Origin: Paramecium sonneborni
Taxonomy: Eukaryota; Ciliophora; Oligohymenophorea; Peniculida; Parameciidae
Assembly: GCA_905182985.1 (NCBI GenBank)
Contig: CAJJDN010000023.1
Coordinates: 1 to 64,000 of the forward strand
Direction of reading: 5' to 3'
DNA length: 64,000 nucleotides
Shown: positions 1-13,926 of the stretch, piece by piece
Layout of the letters: every line of letters starts with the position of its first letter
Position numbering within the stretch: the stretch's first letter is position 1
Position numbers and translations under genes: made by a program
Notes under the pieces: generated by a model
Databases searched by the model: none
What the model saw: the letters and a program-made list of their open reading frames with translations, nothing else
What the model was told of the DNA's origin: nothing

Positions 1-1
1 A

Positions 2-414
2 TATAGTTGCAAATTAGAAAATGTGTTAGCAGGAGCATTCAAAAAATTTAATATAATACCAATTTTGGATTGCTAATAAATTGCACTGTTGTTGTGTAAA
101 ATTAACAAATTACTTAACAATATCTAACAAAAATAAGTTTATTTTTTTTTATTAATTAGGATTTTTACGATAAAAATTTTCATATTGCTTAAGTTTAGAC
201 TTAAACATATCTTTACAATTTTTTTTATGTTAAGAGTATTGAAAATGTATAAAATATCCCCAATCCCCAAACGCCAATTGGGGATTGGGGACGGTGAAGC
301 CCTTTTTTCAGCTTTTCCTAACATGTCTAACCATATTACTACTCAGGGTAAAAATAGTCAAGAATATGTAGTCAAAACCAAACCCAACCCTATGTTTATG
401 GGTCCATTTAAATG
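2..414 (+). CDS. Unrecognised open frame at left edge (possible 3' end of a gene)
   Basis: Reading with TGA as the only stop, this frame is open from the window edge to TGA at 412-414, about 137 codons. Its C-terminal third (from about 300) has balanced amino-acid use and few TAA/TAG codons; its middle is hydrophobic and lysine-rich and may be non-coding. The CCCCAA-rich hairpin at 257-291 lies inside it. I recognise no family. It could be the last exon of a gene starting outside the window or a chance open stretch. Confidence 0.2.
257..291. repeat. Perfect inverted repeat with CCCCAA (telomere-like) arms
   Basis: The arms at 257-270 and 278-291 are perfect reverse complements (14 bp) around a 7-nt loop. 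Each arm holds two CCCCAA/TTGGGG units separated by one T/A. Paramecium telomeres are mixtures of CCCCAA and CCCAAA, so this resembles an internal fold-back of telomere-like units. It is far more GC-rich than its surroundings. Confidence 0.7.
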
Positions 415-1203
415 ACATATTATTTAATTTATTTTCAACCTTTTCCTATTCTTAAATATTTAATAATATATTCTATATCTATTTAATTAGATTCTTTAAA
501 CAAAAGATATAAAAAATATATATATTAATTATTTTGTATTCGTTGCTAATAAAAAACTTTAAATTTAACCCATAACGATTCATATTTTCTTAATATAAAA
601 CCTTTCTATTGATATAACCAGTGCTTATAATCATATTATTGATATAATTTTCCTAATTTCTATATATTATTTATTTGAGGAATTACGCCGAAAGACAACC
701 TTCTATTTTATTTGACTTACTTTTATTTAATTAATTTTTAGTACTCCTTTTTATTCTCATTTAAATGTCTAAATAATACAATTATTGATTATTATTTCAC
801 TCTAATTTTAGAATCATTGATAAATTTTGATATATTCACTTATACTATAGATAAATAAAATTTAGATATTAAATATAGATATTTTACATTTGATTTATTA
901 TTCTATTTAATCAATCTATGATTAACAGATCATTTTATTAATTATTATAATGAATTGAATAAAAAATTGAAAATTGAAGTAAAGGAATTGTTATATACTA
1001 TAATATTATTACAATATTTATTGTTTTATACAAAATGTCAAATTAAAGTTATTTTAATGGTAATAAATAGTTATTAATAATGAGAAATATTCTAGAAATT
1101 GAAATTAATTTTCTTATAACAATAAATATTGATTTAAAATTATTATTTATATTTTAAATGAAATAATTATTTTTATAGATTTTGTATGAAAAATAAATAT
1201 CAA
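415..1203. other. Intergenic, no gene seen
   Basis: Very AT-rich with stops in all frames at short intervals. It lies 3' of the giant surface-protein gene on the minus strand. I see no RNA gene, no conserved motif and no long frame. Confidence 0.6.
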
Positions 1204-4200
1204 TCATTCGTTCCTTTAATCAGATATGATCCACTATTTGTATTTGATTTAAGATGACCCTTCTTAGAAAGCAATCTAAAATAATTAATAAAATTTAAAC
1301 TTAAAAAATTTATTTTGATTTTTATATTTAGGAAGAATGTATTCTTTAAGTTTAGTGAAATTCTTTTTCAATTTGATTTATCTTTCATTTTCTCGAGCTA
1401 GATAATCTCCGAAGCGTTAAATAAATTAAGAATTAATTGACATATGTTTAGATAACGAATAAATCTTTGACAAAATGAAATAGCTATATTTTTTGTAATA
1501 AACAGTAAATATATTATAAATAAATGGATAGCACAGTTTTATCATTAAAATAAGTAAAACTATTGATAAAAATGTAGATATTGTATTATTATTTGAATTT
1601 TAACTTTCATATTTTGTAGCTGCCAGAAATATTGTAATTGAACAAATTTATCCTGATTATAAATCTAAATTATTCAATTTTGATATAATATATGGCTTAT
1701 TTTTAGCAGCAATTGTCTAATAAGAAAGCAAACAAAGTCCTAATAATGATGTCTTTAATAGTATATTATTTTCAAAATAAGTTGTGATTAATATAATAAT
1801 AGCTTTTTACAACAATTTAATTTGTTCCCAATAGTAATTATTGTCATTGTATTCGTTAAATAAATAACATATATGTTTTCTTAATTTAATAAGATAAAGG
1901 ATATCCCTCTTTAAATAAGTTATTAAAAATAATGAAAATGGAATAATACAACCATAAATTAATAATAATGGAACAATTATAAAATAAACCCATTATTAAT
2001 GAATCTGTGTATCATATAATAAAGATACATCTCCTTAAATATAATTAATGTTTGATATTTATCTTGAAGATAATGCGGAACAGAACCTAATTAAACAATA
2101 ACATTATACATCTTGATCAATCCTCCATAATTAAAAACATATAAACAAAGTAATGTATTTGATAATAGACTATTATCCATTTAACTATTAATTATGTTAT
2201 GATATACAAAAGATAAGGCTAATATCAGTTTAAATTGTAGTAACATCAATATTTAAATAAAGATTATCTTGACATAAATCATTTCTATATCAAGATTTGA
2301 AAAATAACAATCTAAATTATTTACCATAAAGTAAAAACTATTACTAGATTATTCAATAAATGTAAAAGAGAAGGAAAAATTAATATTGAATGTAAAAATA
2401 ACTGAGAATATCCATAAATAATTTAGTAACATTTTTAATAAAATTCCTTCATGATCTAGTCATAAATTATAATAATAACAATTACCTTAATTTAATTTAA
2501 ATATAATTTTACTAAACTTTTCAAATATTCTTAATTAAGTAAATAATTAATTTGATCTCCTAATACTTTTCAAGGATAAAAAAATTGACAATAAAGCCCT
2601 ATAAGTTAAAATTAATAAATACTGAAATAACGCAAATGAAAACGGAAGAATAATGTTATCATTCTATGAACATGATAAACAGGTCAAATCTTACTGATTT
2701 TTAAAAAAGCTTCCTTCTCCTCTCACATTAAATATATCACACATTTCACAAAGTGCTCCTTTACGTCCCATGCTACAAATGCTATCTCCTACTTCCCATC
2801 CTCCTTAACAATATTCTGGACTTTTATAACAAGATTCTGTATAATCTGATAGATAGTTAGGTCTCCAATAACCCTCATATAAATTAATCATATTAGATGT
2901 TATATTCTTGAATTTTATTTTATCATAGATAGAACATTTAATTGAATTATATGTCACACTATAAAATCCTTAACTCCAAACACAAATTTAACATCCATTA
3001 TCAACATAAAATTCTCCTAATTAACATTTAAAACTCTTGGCATTCATAATATAATTAAATATTTTTTATTATTATGAATATTAAGTTTTACACTAAGATA
3101 GAATTTTTATGTAATCATATTCTGATTGATATGGATCAAAATTAAAACTTAATATGCCTAATTCAAAATTATTGTTAATAGATTGATATTATACAGTAGT
3201 ATTATATCTTTAGTCTTGTATTTCAGTACCATTATTTTAAATAATAACACTAGATACATTGCATGTAGAATTTAATTATTTATAGAGCAACTCTCCTTTA
3301 CTATTTTAAAAATAGAGACTTATATTTTAAATATAAGATTAATAGAAGAATCCCTTTGTAATAAATAATTGGTAGATATCAATTTTTTAATTACTTGGAA
3401 TTATGAGCTACTTTGTCTAAATTTTTCTTCCTTATTCAATTATTGTGTATGGTTTAATTTTTAATATACTTGTTGCTATGTTATTTTAGATTTATTTTTC
3501 ATCAGGCATTTCTTTTGAATTTATAAAGAGTTTTAAATGTGTAGGACTTTCAATAAGGTTATTTCCATATATAGAAGCTTAATTAAATAATAGAAAAGAA
3601 TTATTGAAGTTTTTTTGATTCAAATTATTATTATTCTAAAAATATATACCTCCTCCTTCTTATGCTTTATTATTTAATATTTATGTGTTTTCTATTCTAA
3701 ATAGATTTGAGGTTATTTATATATATAAACCTCCACCTTATGTCCTTGCAAAATTAGAGGCAATTTTACAATTTTTAATATATATAGAGATCTCAGTTAC
3801 TTTAATTGCAACTCCTTTGGTTCCATTATTATTTATGAAATTTGAATCTTTAATTAAAATTTAAGATTCAACTGAATTATTTCCTACAAAATGTAAACAA
3901 CCATACTCATTTACGAAATTATAATTACAATTTAATTTAGAGATTTTTAATTATTGGAATAAAGAAATATCAAAATAAACAATACCATATAAACTTGTTT
4001 AATAAATATTATCCTCTATATCTATCATATCTAATCTGATATAATTTAAATTACTTTTACTCACTATTTGTATGATTGCATTATGTTAATAATTTGATTA
4101 TTATAATTAATTTAAATTTAGTGAAAAGTAGTCTATTGGTTATTCGATTTGCAACAAATTATTTATAATTTAACATCCAAGTATGTAGTAATCAATTTGA

Positions 4201-7200
4201 AAATTAATAGGTTATTAAGATGATTAAGAATTTGATTAAAAGAGATATCCTTTTTTAATATTAATTTACTTTAAATAAATAATCGATTTAGTTTAAATAG
4301 TTTGACTAATTTGAATAAGGTTTTATGTTTTAATGCTTTAAATATGTTAAATTTTCAAATTAATCATACTTAGTCTTTGTACATTAATTAACTTCAGAAA
4401 TGGAGTGATATACATTCCTTCAATAGTTAAATCCTCTATGTAAAAATTACAATTTTCTAAATAGATTAATGAATTATCTTCACTTGTAATTTACAATAAC
4501 TCTGATGATGTTAATAATCCAATTATTTAAAAATATTTCTCCCATTCTTTTTAATTTTATAAAATTCTGATATTTATTAGTGAAATTTAATTTTAGCCAC
4601 CTATTTAATTAATAAATTGAATGCGAATTATTTAATTTATTAATGAAATACAATTAAGTATCTATATATCTTAGATAATTATATTGTTTTTAAGTAACGA
4701 AGGCGTTATTGAAAAAATAGATGTGGACATTTTATTAATAACATTTAAAAATTATGCAGATAATATTTATAGACTTAATAAGCTGTTTTGAGAATTTATT
4801 GTTAAGCATCCTGAACTTTCAATTTCTTTCAAACTAAATCTTGTTGAATTTATTGAGAAGTTTGAAATCATAATTATGCCCTCATTTAATGTATCAATTT
4901 CAAATACAGAACTAGCTGATACCAATATATCTTAAAAAGAACAATTGGAACAAGAAAACAAACTAGTTTCAATGAATGCCACTCCTCCAACTGATTTAAT
5001 ATGGTATATCTACATTATAAAGTTATTAGTCTCTTCTTAATCATTTTCATTATTTACTTTGATTGGATAATAATCTTTCCATATATTATAAGGTAAGATA
5101 TTATGATTTGTTATTTATATGTTACTAAATTTCGAAATATTAGATCTAATAATAATAAATGAATTAGAGGAATTCGTCATTGAATTGTAAAAGCAATTTA
5201 AGTTATTCACAAATACATTACTAGAAGTTGAAGAAATATATAATAATAAAGCTGATTATTTTAAGGAACCTTCCTAATATACATGCATAAAATTATTCTA
5301 GTATATTAAATTTTCTATTATAATTTCAATCTAATTATCAGGAACAATTGAAAGCAATGAAAAAAATTAAATCTAATTCAATTATTGTAATAAATTTCCT
5401 TAAAATCTTACATTTTTTATATAGATTGATCCAAGAAGTAGTTTTGATTTGCTTGTATCTATTTGTATTAATGATTCATCAATACTGGATGAATTTATTA
5501 TATCACAATTTTCTATTTGAATATTATCAAAACCTCTAATTAGTAATAATTAGTTTTAGATATTAGATTTTTAAAAACAATTACTTGAAAGGAATACTTT
5601 TTATTAAACTGCTTAGTTTTTTAAAATTAAATTTATAAGTTTTATATCCAAGTTATCATAAAGATAAAACAATAATATTTCGAAATTATCAACAATAATA
5701 AAATTATTTAAATTTAACTTTTAACTATTGAGATTAAATATTTAGCATAACTAATTAGTTGTAATTAATTTACTATTTTATTGAATTTAAACTTATGTAA
5801 TAAAAATCTCCAATTCATTTGAATAAGAATTTTAAAATATGCTGATAAGATTAGAGTATTAAAGTACATTTTTTAATATAAATAATTCAGCAATAACAAC
5901 TTGAGTGTGATTATCATTTGTAACCTAAAGAGATTCTATAATTGAAGATTGAATAAATTAATTATCTATAATTTGTAAATTATGAGCATTCAAGCTAGAA
6001 CTAAATCCTAAAATTATTGAATTTACTAAATAATTAGATTTCAATAATAGATTAATCAAATTTATAGTTATTAATTATTAACAAAAGATTAATTTGGAAT
6101 TCTAAATATTATTCCTTTATAGTTTTACATTTTTCATATCAAAAGCTGACACTTTTGCATAATTTATAAATAAAGAAAAAAGTGAAAAGTTATAGAATTT
6201 ACATTAATCTAATATTAAATTGTTAATTTAAATCTTATCTAAACTCTAAGAAAAAAGAAATAATTAGGAATCTATAAATGTGCAATTGCTAATAAATAAG
6301 GAATCTATAATAATTTCTCCATCAAATCTTAGTAATACTAAATTAAATAGAGAGAAATTTTTAAAAGTAGAATTAGTAATTGAAAAATTTTACATTTAAA
6401 TTGAGCCTAATTATTAAATATAAAATAAAGATGTTACATTTGCTATATCACTATCTTTTATTCTAAAATTAATCAATGTTAAATTTATAGCATTATATAA
6501 ATTTTCAAAATAGAAATATTTTTCTAACGATTTTAAAAAAATAAATTCTGTATTAATCATAGATATATTCTCGTAATCATAAAAATTCATACTTCTTTCC
6601 CCAAGATAAGAAAATTAGTTAATAGATATTAATTATAAATTAGCATTCCTTAATGTAAACACATCCTTCTTTATTGATGCTTATGCTACCATATCCTGAT
6701 AATTAACACATAATTCAGTATCTATTTCAAAGAAGATACTAAAAGTTAATGACCTTAAGCCAATTTAATTCATATACTCTATATTTTCACCTAAAAAGGA
6801 CCATCTAGGAAACTTATCTAAAAAACAATTGTTTTGCCAATGCTTTAATTAAAGTCCATTATTACAATTACCATCAAGGCAATATGATGCAAATTTAAGA
6901 TAAGGGTCATAAATAATAAAAGGGTCAATTTTAGGTATAATGCATTCTTATGTCAACATAGCATTATTGATATCTATAAAAAAAAAAGGGTTAACAGTCT
7001 AAATTTATAAGCAATTTATATTACTTTTATATTTGAGAATTCACGTGTTTAACAAACTTAACATAGTTGAGGACATTCAAGACAATAAAAACCCTATTGA
7101 ATTCTAATCGAATAATCAAAATAGTTTGTATTGCATTTATCACAAATATATTACTTATCCTGAGTAATACACTTAATGCAAGATCTACCACAATTATTAA

Positions 7201-9759
7201 TGTAATCTTCATCATTACTAAGTTGCTTATCTACAAAAACAAAGAAATAACCTTTAATCTTTTGAATCCAAAGGTCAATTTCATAATTTGATCCAATTTC
7301 CTCGTTCATATAACATTACTGATCCTACAAAATAAATCCATCTATGCATTCTATACAAAAAACTTCTTAATTTCTATCTAATGCACAATATAGACAATTT
7401 TTTAAATAATTATCACATTTATTAATTATTCTCGTTATTTGAAAATTCTCCAAAGTTGAAATAATACATTCTTCTTAAGAATTTTTTACAAAAGAAGATA
7501 AACACTCTCTAATTTTTGGAATCTATTATATACATTATCCAATATTAAAATCAAAAATATAACCATCATTACATTAAACACAACCAATTCTAATATCTTC
7601 CTCTCTCTCTTCAATTAATTCTTAATTTAAATTATAAAGACTAATTTTCTAACTATTTAAAATGTATTCAAAACAAAATCTACAATTGATTAGAGAACAT
7701 AATTTGCACTGTTATGCAAATGATGCATAATATGGTGGTTTACATGATTGCTGAGAAAACTTTACAGCCTGAAAAATACACTTTCCATTAATTGGTTCAT
7801 AGTTTGTTGAACATCTTAAACAAAATTACTAATCAATATGAATTTCGCATAGAACACAGTTAGAAATAATGCACTTTTAGCAAGTTTCTATGTTATTAAT
7901 ATCCATAGTGTTAGAACAGTAAGACAAGAATCCTTAAGTATAAAATTAAAACATTTCAAAAATCTTCTCCTAATTTTACAAGTCAAATTAATTAAACAAA
8001 TTGCCTAGATCACAAAAAAGACACAATATTAAATCAGATCCATCAAATAAATAATAATTCTCTATACTAATGAAAGGATATTGATTTTTTAACGAATAAG
8101 GAAGATAAAAATCCTTGTAACAAATGGAATTTAAATTCCATTGCTAGTTCCCAACACATTCCAAACAAGTCAATAAATTATCTTTAATAATTGAAGGACT
8201 AAAAAGTATTAATCAAAATATACCATCTTATGCATTCTCTATCTAATTAAAAATAGCCCATTTTACAATTTTACTAAGCAGTTTATTAATCAACTAAATT
8301 TATATTTAAATCTTCATTATTTATACATTTATTTTCATAATCTAATTAAGATAAGGGGCAACGACATTATTAGTATTCAGAAAAATAAATTCTCTATGAT
8401 TCAACAGAACAAGATAAACAATTTGATATATTTGGACCATCACAATCTAAACAACTATAATGACATTTTTTAATCCTATTGTCTTCTTTACAATTTTTAT
8501 AAAATAATTATTTTAATGTAACAATTAAATAATTTTAAGAGTCTTTAATAATATTCCCATAACTTAAAGTGAATTATTAGTTATTAAATTATATGACCTA
8601 TTCTTCAGCTTCATATATTTAAATTCCATTTTCATTGTAGAAAGTTATCATAATATTAAATTTCTTATCCAATAGTTCTAAATGAAAGTAATGCCATTAT
8701 TTAATATCGTTTTTTTGATATAATAAATTCTCTTTATATATCATATATACTATCCAAATTATCTTTTGTCAAAATAGGAAAATTATAACTATAAGTTTTT
8801 ATTATTATTTTTGTTTCAATTGAAGATATGAGATAAAAGAATTAAAATGTTGAAATATTTTCATTTAATAACAGATTATTTCCTATATTTGAACTCATTT
8901 TCATTATTTGATAAGTAAATTCATTAGATTGTTAATTAACATCATATACTTTAATCCATCCACTTAAAGCAGAATAATCACAATTAATATTCTCTGACAT
9001 ATAAATTTTATAATCAAGATCATTTAAATCAAAATCTTCTAATTATGCTTGTTCATTGATTTTACAAATACAATCAGCTAAACTCTAATATTCTTCGATA
9101 GCAAACTGTTAAAAATCAAAAGTAGTAGGAATTTCATCAATAAATAAATCATATGAAACAATTTATCCAGGGAACTAAGAATAAAATGTTCCTTATTGAA
9201 TCAAATCAAGTTTAGATTCCACTACTTTAAAGCTCTCTCCCAATGTAAAAAACACTTAATATTCATTGAAAAATGAAATGTTTTCTATAGTTTCTTTCAA
9301 TATAGTGTTTTCTTATTGAATGATAATCAATTCTACTTTTTTTTTTAGAGGCCATGAAATAAACTAAAAGTGATACCAAACATTTTCATATTAAAAAGGA
9401 TCTAAGTATTTATACAAGTTAAATTATTCATCTTGTTCACTTATAAACATTATTGATTTTACTATTTATTTTGAATTGTAGTTTAAACAATCAGAATATA
9501 TAAAATTTAAACTATTTGATGCAACATCATCCATTTTGATTAATTAAAAGCAATTACTTTAAAATTGTCCAATTCCTTCTTTTATACTTAGAATATTTAA
9601 TGGATTATATTTAGACCACATTCCAAAAGCAATACAACTTTCTTGTGATAATTGATCTTCCTATATTGTAATTATTTTTCTATAAATTTAATTGTAACTA
9701 TTAAGTAAACTTTTCATATATTATGTAGTCACATAAAGGCATAGCAGAAATATTATCAT
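1204..9759 (-). CDS. Giant cysteine-rich multi-pass surface protein (paralogue A)
   Basis: About 2,800 residues. The chosen ATG (9757-9759) begins a short hydrophobic signal-like start (MIIFLLCLYV) and is followed by the family's N-terminal WSKYNPL motif. Residues about 1-420 are an N-terminal domain; about 420-920 are packed with CxxC pairs (furin/growth-factor-receptor type); about 920-2270 are N/S/I/L-rich, as in right-handed beta-helix proteins. Next comes the YWRP...CQGGW...GALCEMCD module near 2700-2850, then several membrane segments and a basic tail ending at TGA 1204-1206. Introns at 2456-2485 and 2087-2109 match positions in paralogue C. It is presumably a cell-surface adhesion or sensing protein; the function is unknown. 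The frame stays open upstream to an ATG at 10308, so the start may lie further out. Confidence 0.8.
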
Positions 9760-10885
9760 TATTTATTAAATCAATTATTTTAATTAAAGAATGATTTCTT
9801 AATAAAAGAAATTTACATTAAGAGTGAATTAATTATCATAGTTTAAGTTATTAAAAAAATCTATTGAAATGATTCTGATTTAAATAGTCTTTATTTAAAT
9901 CGATTATGGAAAATAAAAATACAAATAAATAATAATGCTATTTGAATAATCAATTTATTGATTTTAAAAATGCATTAAATTGTGATTATTTTTCAAAAAA
10001 ACATTTAATTATATTGAACACTACAATATATTTATAAACTAATCTTTCATAAATTTTGAGTAATTAAAATACCAATTCATGGAATTTTTATTAATATTAT
10101 ATTAAAAATAGTTAAAACCATAAAACAATAGAATATATTCTAAATGTAATTCATACAATTTAATTAAGATATAAGCTTTATCTTAAGCCGAAATTGTTAT
10201 TGTAAAACTATATGTATTTAATTAAAGAAATATATTGATCTTATTTTAAATAGAAATGGAATCCATTTATTGAATTGTTGAGGCTAAAGAAATGATTAAT
10301 TTATACATTGTTTTAAATTCATAATTAAAGAATCCTTTTATCATTTGACATAACAATAAATTTGGTTTAATTTTATAGTTCCTAATACTTTTATTTAAAG
10401 ATTTGATTTACAGACTAAAAATATTAGGATTTATTTATTCTTTATCTCTATTTGAGTTGTTAGTTAATTCAGAAAATTTTCTTAAAATGAATAATAATTC
10501 AATTAATAAATGGCAATTAAGAAATAGAAAAATACTTTAGCACTTTTTAAAATGGGATGTATAGAGATTTATTGGAATTACACTATTTAGATTGATGCTT
10601 AATGGAATTTTACTTATGAGTGTTTTGAAAGCAAAGATTTAAAAAAAAAACATGGAAATTATTAAGCTAATTCAACTTAAAGATGGAATTAATTGATTTA
10701 AAAAAATTTCTCAAATCATTTTCTTTGATTTAAAAAAACGAATAAAGTTTCTTTATTTGTATTAATTAACTAACAATGAAATGAAAAATAAAATAATTTA
10801 AGAAAAAATTATAGAATTGCGAATTTTTTGTATGTATATTAATTTTTTTGAAGAATTTTATATATTTATATACTTAATTATGATT
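9760..10885. other. Spacer with an open frame continuing upstream of paralogue A
   Basis: On the minus strand the frame of paralogue A has no TGA for a further 183 codons, up to an ATG at 10306-10308. The encoded sequence is hydrophobic and asparagine/isoleucine-rich and I find no counterpart in the other two paralogues. I treat it as non-coding AT-rich DNA, but an N-terminal extension cannot be excluded. No other gene is seen. Confidence 0.4.
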
Positions 10886-12154
10886 TCATAAATAATCTGT
10901 AAAATTTATGGGCATTTCTTCAATTGTTATCCAATAATATTATTCAATTTCATTTAGAATTTAGAGATCTTCTGATATTAAAAAATTAATGGCAACACTT
11001 TTTCTTCCAAATTTACCTTTTCTTCCAATTCTATTAATGTATAATTCTTTCTATTTTGGGAAATCATAATTGATTATTAAGGAAATTACTTAAATATCAA
11101 TACCTTTTAATAATAGTAACAATACTTATTCCCTAAATATCAGTAGCAATCAAGACTCTTTAATTTCCTTATCTAAAATCGGTCATTATTCTATCTCTTT
11201 ATTATTAACTCATATTATCATCGATTAAGGCTACACTTAAATTATAATCCCTCAATTTATTTGCCAACCATTCACATTTTTATTTGGTTGAGCAAAAGAT
11301 AACTGATTATGTAACAGTTATTATGTCATATATACCATATAAAGTTTCAAATTTCCATTCTTCTTTATCTATTCGAATAAAAAATTACTTTATCCCTTCT
11401 AATGTCAATTCATTTCTTTATCCCTTAATTATGAGAGGTTTGTTTATAAATTTTTCAATAAAATCTAATATATCTTGTGATTATGTTTCTGTCACTAAAA
11501 TATTCTAGGTCTTATGTTCCAAAAATTTATAAATATCATAAACTTATGGTTTGGTTTAATAATCAATTAATATTTCATCAACCTAATTCAGAATTATCAT
11601 TTTTAAATGACTAATATTGAGTATCTTTCTCTGAATTAGATTAAAAACTTAATCGAGTGAACTCGATACTATTTACACTTCTTTTTATAGTATATTGACG
11701 TTATCCGATAAGGAATTTACTCCAAAACATAATATATAATTTTAAATATTAAGATAATTACCCAGAGCTATTAGAGTTTTAGCAGTATATTCTGCCTTTT
11801 ATCTTGTTTTTGACAAAATTAAAACCTAGGTTTAACTAAACAGAATAAATAAAATAAACTTCTACTTGACTGAAAAATCGATAATAGATAATATTGATAA
11901 AGCAACAACTGTTGTTTTGCCTGTACTCCTTAAACTCTATAATATAACATCTCTTCCTTATATAATTGGAACTAATGCTTTTTGCTGAATTACCGAAGGT
12001 ATAGTATAACCATATGCATATATTCCTATGTTTATTATATATATATACCTTTTATTAGTTCTATTTTTAACTACATTGATTCAAATGTTGGATATATTAT
12101 TATTTCCTCATTACTATTACATTCTACATTATTATATAAATGATATTTATCCAT
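10886..12154 (-). CDS. eIF4A-like DEAD-box protein with degenerate catalytic motifs
   Basis: About 400 residues, the normal length for eIF4A. The fold is clear: GIYAYGYTIPSVIQQKAL (Q-motif region) near the N-terminus and YINRIGRKGKFGRK...INFTDYL at the C-terminus align with eIF4A end to end. The enzyme motifs are eroded: Walker A reads RSTGKT, the DEAD box reads NQVD, SAT reads TET, the ARGxD region reads GISID, and HRIGRxGR reads NRIGRKGK. Two introns of 23 and 22 nt restore the frame, the second just before the IDIQVISLIINYDFP segment. Cytoplasmic or nuclear RNA binding is possible; ATPase or helicase activity looks unlikely. It could be a regulatory paralogue or a gene early in decay, though the frame is still intact. 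Start chosen at MDKYHLYNNVEC. Confidence 0.85.
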
Positions 12155-12390
12155 AAAATACTTATTTATTATATATAATTAAGTGTTATTAAATATTTTA
12201 AATAGAATTAATTCTGATCATAATGATCTCTTTATCTATACACTAATTTTATATCTTTTCTAAAATTAACAATATTGAATATTTATTTTTTTGGCGCTAT
12301 TGTTATAATTATTATTAAAATGAAATATATATATATTCATTTTCTATAAATCTAAAATTTGATTAATTTAATCATTCTATATTATTAAAA

Positions 12391-13826
12391 ATGCAACAAG
12401 ACTAGGTATTTAGATTTATTATAGTAGATTGATTGGTAATAAAACCTAAATTAGTAATAAATCAACCAATAAGAATAAGAAAAGCAGTAAAATGATACTA
12501 ATCTGCTTAATCAATAGTAATAGCTAATCAGTAATGAAGTTTCTCAATTAAACAAAAATTAGAAATCAATTGTTATTGAAGTAAGCAACCCAATTGAAAT
12601 TAAAAAATCTAAATTAAAACATTATTTAGTATACACAATAAAAGGTATCGATGCTTGGGGAGAATTTTAAACATAAAGAAGATATAAAGAATTTTATGCT
12701 TTAAGATTATCATTAATATAATTTTGGACAGGATTTTACATTCCATCACTTCCTGATAAAATAGTAAATCCAAATAAGGATCAATAAAATGAGAGGCTTA
12801 GATTATTAAACCATTTTGTTTAAAGAATTTCTTAGTTAGAATATTTGTATTATTCTGTTTAATTTGCTAAAATATTTTTAAGATCGAATGAAAAAAAAAT
12901 ATGTAAAGTATAAAGTTAAGTGATTTAAAATTTAGATTTTAAAAGGTTTAACACCACCTAGTTTGCTCTATTAAATTTAAACTAGTAAACAAGTATTTAA
13001 AATAACTTAGGAGTAATATAATCAACAAATGTTAAATAATTAATTACAAAATATATAGATGTTTCTATAAAGTTCTAGAATTATTTTGAATAAATTATCT
13101 GATTAGACTCAGTCAATAATTAATAACAATAAAAAACTAAAAAAATAAATTTAAACTCAGCTTGAATAATCAGAAAAACTCATTTTACAAGATAAATAAG
13201 AAAATGAAGAAGAAAGAAATACACTATATGAAATAGATTTATAAATAAAATCAAATCTAAATAATTTTGTACTTAAATTTTATTATTTAGATAATAAATA
13301 GAGATATGTTTTTAGAATAAATTCATGATTTAATAAAAATTGAATAAAATGATATAGAGGCTTATTTGGAAGGAATATATTTAAGAGAGAAAATAGTATC
13401 ATAACAAAACATTGAAAAAATAAAGTTAAAATATTGGCAATTTGAAAAAAAGGAAAATGACTATCTATATTTAAATGATCCTATCAGAAGGAAATATAAT
13501 TATGAGTCAAATAATAATGAAATAGAAAATCATATAAAGTAGGTATTTTATTATTTTTATCAATAAAATAGTGCAAAAAAGAGATCAATGTCTTTAATCA
13601 TTTTAATCTATTTATGATATCTTTAACTGTTACTTATGTATTTGAGTAATTTAAAAAAGATAAAAATTAATTTTATTAGAGAATAATAAAATAAATAGCT
13701 AAATTATAATTAGAGAATTTATCCTTTATGCAATAATTGTGGGGTAAAATAGGTAATCTTGCATAAATATAAAGATAAAAAAATGAAGAATTAGATATAT
13801 CTATATATTAAAAGTTTAATATTTGA
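12391..13826 (+). CDS. PX-domain sorting nexin (SNX-BAR type)
   Basis: About 445 residues. After a Q/N-rich N-terminus of about 65 residues comes a PX domain: HYLVYTIKGIDAWGEF, the basic RRYKEFYALR phosphoinositide-binding segment, a GFYIPSLPDK proline motif, and ERLRLLNHFVQRISQLEYLY. The second half is helical and charged (KKLKKQIQTQLEQSEKLILQ; LRQKIV-like; FEQFKKDKNQFYQRI), as expected of a BAR-like dimerisation domain. Four small introns are needed (19, 28, 22 and 29 nt); each restores a coding frame on both sides. Family members bind PI3P on endosomes and drive tubulation and retrieval, retromer-like. It is transcribed divergently from the eIF4A-like gene, with a gap of 236 bp. The 19-nt first intron is at the lower limit and least certain. 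Confidence 0.85.
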
Positions 13827-13871
13827 ACAAATAATTAATATTATTATGTTGTAATTGTCTGAAGTATTATA

Positions 13872-13926
13872 ATAATATAATATAATATAATATAATATAA
13901 TATAATATAATATAATATAATATAAT
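13872..13926. repeat. (TATAA)n pentanucleotide microsatellite
   Basis: About ten tandem copies of a 5-nt AATAT/TATAA unit lie about 45 bp 3' of the sorting-nexin stop. Confidence 0.9.
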
